Of a stretch of 64,000 bases of DNA, positions 34,916-48,400 are shown piece by piece. Within the stretch, counting starts at the first letter, position 1; every line of letters begins with the position of its first letter. This DNA is from Andrena cerasifolii (taxonomy: Eukaryota > Arthropoda > Insecta > Hymenoptera > Andrenidae), in contig NC_135126.1 of NCBI RefSeq assembly GCF_050908995.1, forward strand, positions 1,798,001 through 1,862,000. Reading direction: 5' to 3'. The position numbers and the translations under genes were made by a program. The notes beneath the pieces are model-generated. The model worked only from the letters and a program-made list of their open reading frames with translations. It ran no database searches and had not been told where the DNA came from.

Positions 34916-37796
34916 CTGGACAATTGATTTTAACTTCATTTTATACAGCAGTTAGGAAAAAATTTATATGTTTGAAAACTTGCTTTGCATAAACAATATT
35001 GACGCTACTAACAATGGTAATGAAATGCTCTTGAATTACTCAGTAAAAATAGTTGGAGTCGTATAGTATATGCAGTTATATCAGGCCTTTTTCATAAATA
35101 ATTTCAATACAAGTCAACCCCCCTGTTGATGGTAAATTGAAAAGGCAGCCATAGAGTACGACTTTCCGCAGTGTAGGCCAGCTGTCCGTGGACTCCGCAC
35201 AAAGCCGAAACGAACGGTCCAACAAACAACACTCACCCTCCGCGCCCCTTTTCATCCCTTCGATACGTTTCACCTGGCTTTCTACCCCGCGATTAAAGGT
35301 AATCTTGAGGTATGAACGTTGGGATCAGACCTCGGGACAGAGAATTTTTCTCTCACAGAAAACGAAGGAGATATCTCCATTTCCTTCCGTTATTTATTCT
35401 TGGCACTTTTGTTTACCTTAAACTACAGGTTCCTCCAAAATGCGTGGTAAAACTCGAAGGGTGGTCATTCTTCTTGCCAAAGTAAATCGAAAAATATACC
35501 ATTACACTTTCAAACGCATCTGTCAATTTTGAAAGTTGAATTTCTTCTCGAGCAGCAGTAGAATTTTTCACCCTTAAACGTTTAATTTGTTGATACTTCA
35601 AAATTACGAAGAAATGTCTTCTTAGAAATATCTTTCTGCATAGTATTCTTATTCTTATTCTTCCATCCCTTCCGCTACTCCCATCTTGTTTCGCATTCGC
35701 GTAAAATATTTTTCCGGTTAGCATTTCGAATTTATTCCCAAAGAGTATCACAAAAACACCCCGGAGAACCTTAACAAAGTGCTCGAATACCTCGAAAGGG
35801 CGTCCAATGGGCTGTTTTGCATAAGCAACCCCGATTAGACCGGTTGCAGTAACCTGCCCGAGTGAAGGAACGCACCGTGAGAAGAAGAGTATTCTTTGAC
35901 CGTTTGCAGGACAACAGAGCTTAAACATTTCCTGGGGCGAAGGGTTCGCGTAATCAGACTGTGCACACAGGAGACCTTTTGCCTCGACCCTCACCTATCG
36001 TTACGGCAATATTTCATCTTTGTGAAGGAGAATTCATCTTGTTATCTTGGCTGTCCCTTCGAAAACAATTTTCGGTTTACATGGGCCCGCGGTAGTTTTA
36101 CGACGGTGCAGGTCATTCTTGGCACCTGTAAACAGTCGGACCGTAGCAGTAGGTTTTAAAACATCGTAAACGTCTCTTTAACAAATTTTTCACCACCTCC
36201 CAATTGGATTTTTTTAAAAATATTTTAAAAAAATTTTATCACCACGAAGGAACACTTTCATTTGAAATATGAAAGGGAAAATGTAATATTACTTTTGAAT
36301 GGAAGAAGGAAGATCTGTATTCAGTTTTACCCCTACTATAAATGGGAAATAAAATTTATATCGTCAGAATAAAATTAAAAATTTAGATGTAAGAGTGTCA
36401 AGAGCAGACTTCTATCGTTCACATTTATTCCTGATAAGCTATCTAGGCTAGGACCATAGGAAACAGGCATGCTCTTATAAAAACTCCGTCTAATTAATTT
36501 CTAAACTTAACAGCAGGAAATTGATTGCAGCCTGAGAAATACTGTAGATTAGGATTTACATATCTCGTCTATGTGGTATAATTAATATAGGACAGAATAT
36601 TAATAGCAGAGCTGCTGGTATAATTCAGATACACATGGTAGCTTATTAGTTCGTCATTGTTGTCATGTTTAGTAAAATCATTGCGTCGGCATTGTAGAGC
36701 AGAATTAGAAAATATAAAAAAATGCTTACTGCTTCGCAGTAATTAGCAATTCTCTCTGCGACGACAGTTGTAGTTTTACATTTACAGTTCAACCGGAAAG
36801 GCTAAGATTCTGGCTTTGCAAAAAGCCGATTATTGCCCACAGATAGCCATAATCTTCGACCAATAAAAACGATCGATGGCAATAAATCTCGGAAGGCAGT
36901 TCAGACAACGATAAGGGCCGTGAATTGTGCATTGAAAAACGTACTCTTTGTCGGTGATAAATGACTACGAGGATGAGATACACTTCTCCAGCTTGTACCT
37001 CCATTTATATGATCCATTGCAATTTTAAAAATGATTGTGACTCGCAAATAGAGCGCTAAAAACACCAGAAACATTTAATGCAACAGATCAATGTTGAAAC
37101 GTGGTAAAAGAATGGTGGAATAATTAAGTGGAGAATAATTGATGGGAAAAAGAAAAGAAGTGGTTTTAAAAGGAGCAATTTCGACGTTTAGAAGATTCTT
37201 TTCGAAAGACGTCTATCTACTTTAATAAGGGCTCTTATTCCTATCCTTTTAAGTTATTTTTCAAATTTGGACCCTCTTCTTTCTCCGGCCCTTTGCAAAT
37301 TTTTATTTACATCTTATCTAGATTTTGGGTTTTACCAAAGCCTTCTTACAGTCACCCTTTAGTGCGTTCAAGTTTCTAATCCTAATGGCAGAGTGGAAGG
37401 TTGGACAACCACTGCTGTGTGTTCTGAATGAACTCATTATGCATAGACCCGGGAGCCCATACACCATTTCGATTCAACAGTGCTGTCTATTCACGAAATC
37501 CTACGGCGCCTGAACTCGATTTTAAAAGCCAAAAGGGCACGACTTAAGGGCGAGGCGCGTCGAAATAATAAATAAAAAAATTTCCATATGTAAGAGCAGG
37601 GATCTTCAACTCCGATGCTGTTCGGAAGCAATTAATTCCTTCACCTACACAAGGAAACCAAACTTTTATCCCTTTTCAATTTCATTTTCATTTCGACAGA
37701 CTCGATTTCTCCATAGGCCGATTACACTATTTCCTAGTCAAATATATATTTCATCTTCCTCTTCCTAAATTTTAAAAGTGCTAAAGGTAACCAGCA
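34916..37796. other. Intergenic DNA with no supported gene
   Basis: A 193-codon minus-strand frame at 35,413-35,994 has no recognisable domain, uneven composition and no splice context. I do not call it. Confidence 0.4.
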
Positions 37797-37842
37797 TAAT
37801 AATAATAATAATAAAAATAATAATAATAATAATAAAAAAAAA

Positions 37843-37874
<32 letters not shown>

Positions 37875-37880
37875 GAATAA

Positions 37881-37957
<77 letters not shown>
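37797..37957. repeat. (AAT)n microsatellite
   Basis: About 160 bp of AAT units with a few A-rich interruptions. Confidence 0.97.
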
Positions 37958-37958
<1 letters not shown>

Positions 37959-40085
37959 GCCTTTAATAATTAGCCCTTATGCAATAACTAGTAACTGAAT
38001 TTCATTTCAAAAAAGATCTCTGCAAAAATATTTCACGACTTTTTCAAGCATCATCAATATTTCGCTATCATGAAAAGAAAATAAATAAAAATAAATAAAA
38101 AATAAATCAATATTACATTTTTCAAGTCTCTTTCTTTTTTCATTATCACGACCAACTTTGCTGTATTATTTAGTTCAAGTCTCGCCTGATATGCCACTCT
38201 ACGTATTATTATTCGCATGACTGACCTGATAGTATGTTAGGGGTGGTTGTCGCTATTTACGCGCGCAGGCACACTGCAGGTGCGCAGTTATAACAAAAGT
38301 AGGAATAATCACGAGCATTGTACTTTGTTAACAATTCTCATTTTAAAAAAAAGAAACTCTTTGTTTTTCTTTGAAATCGCAATTGCCTTTTCCCCTAAGC
38401 TCTTTATAAAATTATTAAACTTATTTATAGATTAATCGGTTTGAAGCTCCCTGCTCGATTTGCCATGGTTGCTAGTTCAGGAAGTTTGGATACTGACAGG
38501 ACACGTTGTCAAGATATATATTTGACAAGGGCTCACAGAATGGAGGGGCGCACGTGTAGATAGAAACCAGACTCTACGATAATAAACTATAAATACTATT
38601 TTTATAAAGAAGCCGTGTTGCAAGAGATGTTTCCACTGAAACTAAATAAGCCCCGGCTGAGAAACTTCTTGCTTAATACAGCGCGCTGTTTAAATTAATG
38701 TATATAAAATACTGAACATTGTCATCTTTTTTGATAACGAATAAGATACTTTCATTTGCAAAAGTGGACTTTTGTAGTGGAAAAATATTTTTTATTTTTC
38801 CATTAGTTCAGAAGAATAGATTTGTAATTTATACAAAATTTTGATTATTATTGTCTTTCTGTGGGAGATTTTGTTTGAAATAAAAGTGCACTGCGTAGAA
38901 TTGCTCGTCGAAATTTAGGAGAATATTTTATTTTAACTTCCACAGAGTATAAAATATTAATCCGTTCATGTACTAGGAAGTACATTTCACGAGGTTCTTA
39001 TCGTTTACCGTATTTCCGGTGAGTTCTTCCCGACTTTTAACCAACGATAAAACGGCACACTAAGGAAACACTCTTATCATACTCAAACTTATAGAGTTTC
39101 ATTTTTTCTATCATCAAAAAATTATCGTCTCGCGTTGGATAAGATTCTCTGTCACACAATTTTTTCAACGGAGTTTCAATTTCTGCTCCAATATTACTAC
39201 GACTAATATTGGAGACTGACAGTAATCTTAAAACTCAAAATTAATTTGATGATACTTTTTTAAAATTATGCCAGTATCATTAGATTGAAAAATAAAAGTG
39301 TGACCCATCGACACCACGAAATAAAAATTCTGTAAAAGAATACCAATTTATAAAATTCAAAAGTATCAAAAACAATGATCAATTCAAGTCATTCGAGATC
39401 ATTTTTTAATTAATTCACGATTCAAGTGGGATCGTAAGACATAATTACGTGCTTATTAGTTTCGTCTAAATTTTATTTATTTCTTTATTATATAATTCTC
39501 TATCGTCGTACAAACATAACTATTTCTTAAATATAATTAAAAATCGTTTTGGTTTAATTAATAGCGTCGTTCCATTCTTCGCCCGTAATAAAGGCTGGTG
39601 ATTGATAATGGTTCAGCGCTAACAATATCAATGCGTCGATTATGACTCTAAAATATCAATTTATAAATAACTACAATCCTCTTTTATCAAAAAATTCTCT
39701 TTTTTTTCGCGTTTCCATCAACTTGTTTTTCTTGCTACGAATCTCTAAACTTCTTCATTCTCGAAGTTATGTACTTTTTTTATTACAAAATATCTTAGAG
39801 TCTACATAAACTTTCCTTGCTGAAATGATCGTATAATAAATGTTAAATTAATCTGTGCACATGTACAATTCTTTACACCTGTACGCGTATATTTAAAGAT
39901 ATATAAAGTTCATATTAGAAACATTTTTGTTGAACAATACGACGTGTAAATTTCCTTTGAGTTCTCTGTGATAAACTTTCATACCACCTTATAGAAATAG
40001 ATATATATTTTTGGTCTTCGCGATTCGACACTCGTGTAAAATGTAATTATTAAAAGCAGGAAAACTGCAATTCATGATTTTGTGG
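37958..40085. other. AT-rich DNA downstream of LanB1
   Basis: No gene, repeat array or RNA seen. Confidence 0.5.
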
Positions 40086-41475
40086 TTTATTTACACGGAC
40101 TATTAAAAATAAAAATTGTATGCCTAACTATTGCACCGTGTTTAGCAAAATTCTATTTATATTCAAAACGCAAGTAGGTATATCGCATAAGTACAAAAAC
40201 TTATTCTGTGACGTGTGTACGGTCGAATCTATCTGTGCGTGAAGTATCGATACACCGATGACTTAAATCTGCGCTACAACTAGTTCAGTCATTTTCATTG
40301 AGTAATGTTCGGTTGTTTTCAGTGTTAAATCGGATGAAAATCAGTCCTTAATTACGCGAATTAATGACCCGCGATCAAATTAGACTGTCGAGAACTTGAA
40401 GACTCTTTCAAGTCGAACGTTCGAGATTGAACTAATTATCATTACAGTAAGTGAACAGTAACTCGTTACTGGGAAGAGATGGGTAATCACATGTTTTAGT
40501 TTAAATCATTAGGCTACCAATTAAATATTTGATTGGAATTGGTATTCGAGCTCTGACTATCAACAACTGATTGTGGATATTCTAAGGTCTGTCATGATGA
40601 GAGTTGGTGATATTTTTTAACGACGTCCTATTAAAGTTGTCTCTTGAATTAAACGATATGTAGTACTCGAGATGGAAAGGCATTTATGTTCTTATCAATC
40701 AGCTTTGACCACACATCTCTGACTCATCAGATCAATGATACTCTCCGCATACTTCTCCCTGACTTCCCCAGAGAGAGGTTCTCAAAGTAAGAAGCGCAGT
40801 CGCGAATTCTTACTTCTGCCATGGTATAAAAATATTCGAAAGCTTTTTCTTATAAATTCTAACAAGTATCAACGTCTCAGCTATCTGTGTCATTAAACAA
40901 TTACGAATGAACGTGCACGTTACATTCTGCGCATCTGTCAGTTCGTCTTATAAGGTTTGGTCCTCTGTAATAAATGCAGAAATGAATGTTCATTAAAAAT
41001 GGTCCACTCGAAAATATGTATAAACACGCGTAGGCACATGATACGTCTCTAACAATTAAATGGCCCCTACATTAACAATTACGGCACTGAAAGATAATAC
41101 GGTTCCCAGAATAACGTGAGAAAAATTCGAGAAATATTTGCGACTTTTAAAAATCTCGTTGAGGTACCATTACAATGGTAATCGTTTCCTAGACATTCGT
41201 GAAAATGAACTCAAGTGTGATAATATTCATCGATATTTACAGTTGAAGATTGTTACAATTTTTATAAACATTCCGGCTCGTGGGCCTTTTAAACCACCGA
41301 ACACCGGATACGTTAGATAAGCGCTTGGAGAGCAGAGGATTAATTGAAGAAGAGAACGTTGCTTTGAGTATAAAACCGATACAGGAGAAATGGTCCATGA
41401 GAAAAGAGCACCGTGTCAAACTGCACGTCGTAAAGAACGGTCTCGAGAACTTTGACCAACGATTACCTCAAGCCT
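40086..41475 (-). other. LanB1: Probable LanB1 3' untranslated region
   Basis: Downstream of the stop codon, the first clear minus-strand AATAAA is at 40,091-40,086. That would give a 3' UTR of about 1.4 kb. More AATAAA-like sites lie further on near 39,480. No other gene was seen here. Confidence 0.35.
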
Positions 41476-42447
41476 TCAAGAGGTGCACTGTCTGTACTGA
41501 TGCGCCTTCTGCGCGATCTCCCCCAGGTGCTTCTCCATTTCAACTGTCAGAGAGTCGACCTCGGTCATCAGGTCGAACAGCATCTTCTCGTTGTCCTTGT
41601 AGACGCTCTCCATGCCGTCGAGGTCCTTGAATTTAGTCGACGTGTCGGCCGTCAGCTCGGACGCCCTCTGCAGAAGCTTCTTCGCCTTCTGAATGTTACC
41701 CTTGCTCTTATTCACCCTGAGGTCCAGCGACTCGTCCACCCGCCTGTACTCCTCGGCAAGTTTCTTCGTCTTCGAGTCAACGTTCTGCGCTTCGTCGGCC
41801 AACTTGCGAGCTTGCACGTCGATCTCCTGCTCCAGAATGAACTTGTTCCTCAGCGACTGCGACTGCAGCTGCTTCAGACGAACGTCCAAGGCGTCCACGG
41901 TTTCCGTGGTGCTGTTTGCCTGCATCTGAGCCCCTCTGGTCACCTCCGCGATCTCCTCCAGGTCCTTCTCCGACCTCTTGACGTCACGTTCCGCCTGGTC
42001 GATCGCCGACTGCGCCAAATTCTGAGCCTTCTGGGCGTCGCTCAAGAGGACGACCACTTTGTTGGCCAAAGTCTGCTCCTCGATTGCGTCTTCCTTCACC
42101 TTGTCCGCTCTGTCCTTCAGCTCCTCGGCCAGGCGGAGATCGTCCTTGGTGTCTGCGAGGATCTTCTCCGAGTCGGTCAAAGAGCCCACGATGCTCTTTA
42201 TACGATCGGCTAATTGCGTGATCTCGTCAGGCTTCAGCTGGATGTTCTTAGCGAGCACCTCCTGTGCCAGGTCCCTGACCATGGCCGGAGTGGGTTGATC
42301 CTCGTCCAACGTGTTTCGAATACGCTTGTTTATGTCGGAGAGATCCTTCGTCACGTCGTCAGACAGGTTCCGAGCCTTCCAGGCGAAATTGAAGGCATCC
42401 TGGGCATTGGACCGCGCTGCTGTTGCGTCCCTCCTCACTTGGATCAT
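41476..42447 (-). CDS. LanB1: LanB1 coding exon 13: coiled coil I and C-terminus
   Basis: Encodes 323 residues of heptad-repeat coiled coil ending AQKAHQYRQCTS and a stop. The near-terminal cysteine is the position used for an inter-chain disulfide in laminins. The acceptor is TGTGTGTTTCAG. Confidence 0.96.
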   Translation of the reverse strand: MIQVRRDATAARSNAQDAFNFAWKARNLSDDVTKDLSDINKRIRNTLDEDQPTPAMVRDLAQEVLAKNIQLKPDEITQLADRIKSIVGSLTDSEKILADTKDDLRLAEELKDRADKVKEDAIEEQTLANKVVVLLSDAQKAQNLAQSAIDQAERDVKRSEKDLEEIAEVTRGAQMQANSTTETVDALDVRLKQLQSQSLRNKFILEQEIDVQARKLADEAQNVDSKTKKLAEEYRRVDESLDLRVNKSKGNIQKAKKLLQRASELTADTSTKFKDLDGMESVYKDNEKMLFDLMTEVDSLTVEMEKHLGEIAQKAHQYRQCTS

Positions 42448-45400
42448 CTGAAACACACAAAACAGCGAATGAGTCACTGGGAATTAACATTAACTTGGTA
42501 GTCCGGTAACTTTAACGGTTTTACTCCTCTGGTATTGATGAATACCGTTCGATGAAGTAATTCCCTACCATTACCACTCACTTACAGGGGAAGTTCGGTT
42601 ATCCGAAAAAGAATTTGAAACTTTACAGGTTTGTGGAGGACCTTCATAGAAATATCAGTGAATTTTTCGATTGTGCCCAGTTTCGGTTCTTCAGGGTGTG
42701 ATTTCCTGCTTTCTTGTATATCTCAAAAACTATAGTACATATAAAAGAATTATTACAATGAAAACTTAACGGCTTTTTATACTCTATAAAACTGTGCGAT
42801 CGAATTGTTTAAAATTTGTAGTTTAAATAAAAAATCGTTCCCTATTACAAATTTGAAACAATTCGCTTGCACAGTGTTATACAACATAAAAAGTCGTTCA
42901 GTTTTCGTTGTAATCATTTTTTTATATCTACTATACTTTTCAAAATGTACAGGAAAGTAGGAGGTCACACCTTTAAAGGGTATATTCACCCTAAAGAAAA
43001 ATTGCCTGATACTTCTATTGGGGTCCTCTACAAACATGCAAAGTTAAAAAAAAATCGAAATGTTCGGGTAACCGAACTACCCTTGTTAGAACGAACAGAA
43101 TGCTATTCTACGATTTTTGAAGGCTAATAGTGCCAATGAAGCACAACTTTGTGGAAGAATAGATCATTGGGTGTGTTCAGCGGACTGAACCGTTGAATAA
43201 CCGCTCACTGATTTTCCGCTGAACGCTACCGCTAGGTTGCTCGCTTCTCAACACGTTTAGTGATCGGTCGCCATTTCTTTAACCGGAAATAAAGTCCGCT
43301 ACTTTTACGGAACGTGTTGGGTTGCTATAAATATCCCCACCCTCCCAGTCGAGTTCTCAACGGTTGAGTCCGCTGAACGCACCCATTATCAACCCTCTTA
43401 CAAGCGCTGGAAGTTAGATCTGAAACTTCTAGCAAACACTCCTGGAACTTACATTGCGCAACAGCTGTTCAGCCTCGTCCTTGTGGGTCTTGATCTTAGC
43501 AGCCTGGTTCTTAGCCACGTCCAGGGCTTGATTGGCCTTGGAAACAGCACCGGCGTCACAGGACAATCCTCCACAAAATCCGCAGCCAGCTCCGCCGCAC
43601 ACGCTGCTGCAATCCGTCACATTGTCCCCGCACATCTCGAGGTTCAGTCCAGGCATAATCCCGTTGAACGTCTTCAGTTTCTCGTCTATTTCTCCCAGGG
43701 ACTCCCTGTTCCTCTCCTGGGCGTCATCCACGAAGCCGCGATTCTTGGCCAGCAGACTTTCCGTGTGCTTAGCGAACCTCTCCGCGTCCGCCAGCACGTT
43801 GCTGGTGTCGTTGGCCATTTTCTCCGCCTGCCTCGACTGCTCCGCCATCTGCTGCGTCACGTTTAGGGCGCCCTGCACGTTCTCCTCCTGCAGCCTGGTC
43901 GCGTTCTCTTTGAGGTCTGCAGCAGTCTGGTGCAAGTTATTCGTTCTATTCTTGAGATTCTTGAGCGCGGCGTCACCCAGATTCACCCGCTGGCTGACGT
44001 TCTCCAGAAGATTGTTCACTTCCTCCAATTGCTTCGTGGACGCGGACACGTTCTTGTTCAACTCGATGGCCAGGTCGTTCAGCTCGTCCAAGTCCTGGCT
44101 TCTGATAGAAGCGTTGCTGATCAACGCTTTTACCTGGTCCAGCGACTTCACCATGTCGTCGAACTCTTGACTGTAAACGCCCGTTGTTCCGACTTTCTGG
44201 ATCCTTGACGCCTCCTCGATCACCAGGTTCGTTTTGTTCCTCAAGCCGGTTAGAGTGAGATCCCAGTTATCGAAACACTCCCCGCAGGGGCTGCACTGAG
44301 GAGCGCTACCGTAGAAGCCGCGATAACACTGGTCACATTTCTCGCCGCCGATTCCCTTTCTGCAGAGGCACATGCCGGTGTCCCTGTCGCACTGCTGGCT
44401 GGAGGAACCGATCAGGTCGCACTCGCAAGCGTGGCATTCGATGTTTGGATTGCCCCAGTAGTTGGTCTGACACTCGTTGCACTGTCTTCCGCCGAAACCT
44501 GGCTTGCATTCGCAAGTTCCGTCGAATGGATTGCATCTGTTTAAAAAAAGACAGATAAGAATCTTTTGAAGTCGGAACTTACAAGCGACAGCAACTCGAA
44601 AGTTAAAAAAAATTGAGATTTTGCAGAAATGTAGTTCAAGTGATGGTAACAACGTAACACTTTTTGTTTCAGCAATGAAACGGTCCTGGGGGTGGGAACA
44701 CCCCCTCGAAGAAACTGAGAGTTTTCATATTAGTACCGCGAATATCTGCGAAACCATAAAAGGGATTGAAAAAAATTTAATTCAACGTTTTAATGGCTTT
44801 TGATATCCTACAATGTGACGATAAAGAAGTTCGGAAAACAATGTTGGTGGCGACACATTTTGGCAAAATTAATTTTTTAAAACTTAAAATTTCCGTTAAA
44901 TGAATACGTTACTCGACGATCACTTGTTCCATGGGGAAGATACTTTAAGGGGTTACATTCCTTTGACACGTCGGAAAATGGGGTCATTTTTATGATTTAT
45001 TTTTTATATATCATATTCGTATTATATAATATCAGAATCAAGATATATACATTGTTGTGTATAAATTAAGATGTATTCCCTTCAAAAAGAAATTAGACGT
45101 CGTAAGAAATGGTGCCATAGCAGCCCCTTCTCTCAAAGCCTCTTCATAGTTACAGCATTTGCGGTACCGTAAATATCTCGGACATCTCAGTGGACCGATT
45201 TGAATAAAATTTTGCACGAACATTCTTAAGACTGTAATCTAATACTTGTCGAGACGATGTTTCGATTAGTGTCTTGTTTTGTGTTTTATATAACAAAAGA
45301 AGGTGAAAACTTAGGTCGAACATGACATGCTTTATTTTGAATAGCTGCCATCTTTCAAAAAATAAATTTTTACAAAATCGGCGCCGATACGTACGAGATT

Positions 45401-48400
45401 ATAGTCTTAAGAATAATCGTGCAAAATTTTATTCAAATCGGTACAGTAGTCTCATAGAAATATTTTTGGTGCCGAGAACGCTGTATGTAAGACGCTCGCT
45501 CCAGGACAGTTCTGTGTTAAGGACTGAGCGGTTTATCACAGTTCGTATACCAGAAGGCCTAGCCCAGGGGTGTCGAACTAGCGGCTCGCGAGCCGCAGTG
45601 GCTCCCTCTCCTCTTCGCCTGCTCCGTAGAGCCGTAGGAGAGCGGCCCCCTCCACACCTACTTCACTCTGATGAATTTCTCCTCCGGGTGCCGCACTCTC
45701 TCTCCCTGCCGGGTCTCATGCAACGCCTGGAGAAAAATAAGTGGGGGAACCGGCTGACCGGGGGCCCGACTCGTGCGGCTCTTGGAGTGGGGAAGTTCGA
45801 CACTCCTGGCCTAGCCCACTCCGTGGCCAGAACCTCCGGGAACAGAGTCCCTATTATTTGGCAATACGGCGTCAGGCCGCTTGCCGTAACCATATTCTCT
45901 ACCTCACTCTAAACAATTAATCCTTCGACATCCGATAGTTGGAAGACCCAAAGTGGTCGTCAGCCATCGTCCGTCCGGCTAAGTCCCTGTTATAAAATTC
46001 TCGAGGGCAGGACAGCGTGGGGCAATCCGCCCTCGACCTGACCCTTAAATTCGGTGACGCGAACATATATCTGGATTTTTAAATCTGCCGTTTCTTTATA
46101 TGAAAAAAAATCATAAAAATGACCCTATTTTCCGACCTGTCTAGTGCATGTAACTCCTTCATCAGGTAGTCAACGGTGTGGAGTAAAAAGTAGCGTACGA
46201 ACCTGTCAGAGACGCTTCCAACCGCGTCACACTCGCAAGGATCGCAACCCTGCCCACTGGCGATCCTCCAGTGATTCTCCTCGCAGGAGTCGCATAGTTG
46301 GCCGATAACGTGGGGCAGGCAAGGGCACTGTCCGCTTCGATGGTTGCATGGGCCAGCCTCGCTGTCAGTTCCCAGCGGGTCGCACTGGCACTCCTCGCAG
46401 TTCTGTTCCAGCGCGTTGCCGTGGAAGCCTGCCTTGCAGACCTGGCAGTTCGCTCCGTCTGTGTCGTAGAGACACTGCAGGCAACGGCCCGTCTGTGGAT
46501 CGCAGTTCCCAGGTCGACGAAGATCTGTGTTGTTGTTGCAGTTACAAGGCTCGCAACTGCCACCGGGAACTTCGGGATTGCCAAAGTAATTTTCTGCGCA
46601 GCTCTCGCAACGGGGGCCTGTGTAGCCCTCGAAACATTCGCATATCACATCGTGGGTGACTGAGTCCAGAGAGCAACTGTCCGCGTATGAATGACCAGAA
46701 TCCAAGGTTCCTGTGGATTAAGCAAGGACTTTTAATCGAGCATTGCTTGGAGGTTGAAAGAGAATGCTTTTGTTGGGTAATAAGGGTTCTGTGAATCCTG
46801 AGTTAATGGAAGAATGAAGCGCGATGCTGGAGGAACGTTGAATTTATACTCCAGAGGAACTCGATTTACACCCAGAAGACTCCACTATATTGCTTGCACC
46901 CCGGATCCCAATTAGCCTTCTACTAAACCATCCCCGACGTACCTGGACACGGACACGCTCTGCAAGGAATATCCACGCCGATCCTGGGATCGCCATAATA
47001 GGTCTCGACGCATCGATCACAGTTGTGCCCGGTTGTGGAGTCGCGACAATTGATGCAGGCGCCATTCTTCGGGTCGCAGGTCTCGGCGTGACCGTTGCAC
47101 TCGCATCGCTGGCAGTGCGGGAAATTCCAGAAGCCAGGCTCGCACTGGCCACAGGTTCGACCGTAGGTATTGGGCCGGCACTTACACCGACCAGTCTCCA
47201 CATCGCAGAAATTGTCCAGGGCCCCGACGCCGTCGCAGTCGCAGGAAATGCAACCCTCTGGGCCGAAGCCGTAGGTACCGGGTGCGCAACGATCGCATCG
47301 TCTCCCAACTACATTGGGCTTGCAGGGGCATACGCCGCCATAGTTCTCGCAGAGCAAGCTGTGTGACCCCGTTGGATTGCACTCGCAAGCTGAAACAGGG
47401 TTGAGTAAGAGCGAGTTTCTTTCTTTTTCGATTGCAGGAAATGTGATTTAGTAGAGGTATAATAAAATTTATGGAGATGTACACTGCCATTTATATGTAT
47501 TAGGGCAACACCTACTCTGTAATAACTGTGAAAAAGGTTGGAAATTTATTGAAGAACTCTAACAACCTTATTTACTTTATTTGGCATTTTAACCCTTATA
47601 CGGAAATTGGGTCATTTTGATCCAAAATCAATTCTCCTCATTTCTCCTTTACTAATGTAGTATTTGGACTGAAACTCCTTCACAGCTTTAGATAACTAAT
47701 AATCGTCAATAATAAATAATAATAATTTCTTTTTAATTTTATATTTATAATTTGTTTTATTGTAGAAATTTGATAAGTTCTTAAAATATTAAACCGTAAC
47801 AATTAAATGAACTGCCAGGGGGAGAACACCATGTGGTAGACACCGATTTTGATGAGCTTTGGCACGATGGATCTATGTCGAAAATAAGTAAATAGGTGTC
47901 GGAGCGTTTCTGCCAATGGGCCTTAATAATAGAGATATTTACAGTAAATTATTTAAAATTTCACAGTGGCCATGAGGTTTTAGTGGGTAAAATTCCCACA
48001 ACTACCCTGGCGCCAATGGGGATTCCCCTCTGGAGGAGTCGGGGTGCCTTTTAAAGATATCCTCAAGTTAAAAAAAAGAATTTATAAAAAAAATTTTAAC
48101 GTGAAGTTAAACATTATTTAGTTACTAAGTTAAGAATATCTTCACGTTAAATTTTTTTTTATAAATTCTTTTTTTTAACTTGGGGATATCTTCAAAAGGC
48201 ACCCCGACGCCTCCAGAAGGGAATCTCCCACGGATTCCAGGGTAGTGTGGGATTTTTACCCACTAAAACCCCACAGCCACTATGAAATTTTTAATAATTT
48301 ACATGTAAATATCTTTATTATTAAGGCCCATTGGCAGAAACGCTCGGACACCTATTTACTTATTTTCGACGTAGATCCATCATGCCAAGGCTCATCAAAA

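Noticed and set aside
35413..35994. 193-codon minus-strand frame
   Set aside because: No recognisable domain, no splice context and ordinary intergenic composition; length alone is not enough.
37778..37966. Open frame made of isoleucine runs
   Set aside because: It is the translation of an (AAT)n microsatellite.
41452..44208. Long plus-strand frames over LanB1 exons 12 and 13
   Set aside because: Antisense shadows of the GC-rich coiled-coil coding sequence; no domain or splice support.
46298..47366. Plus-strand frames over LanB1 LE exons
   Set aside because: Antisense shadows of cysteine-rich coding exons.
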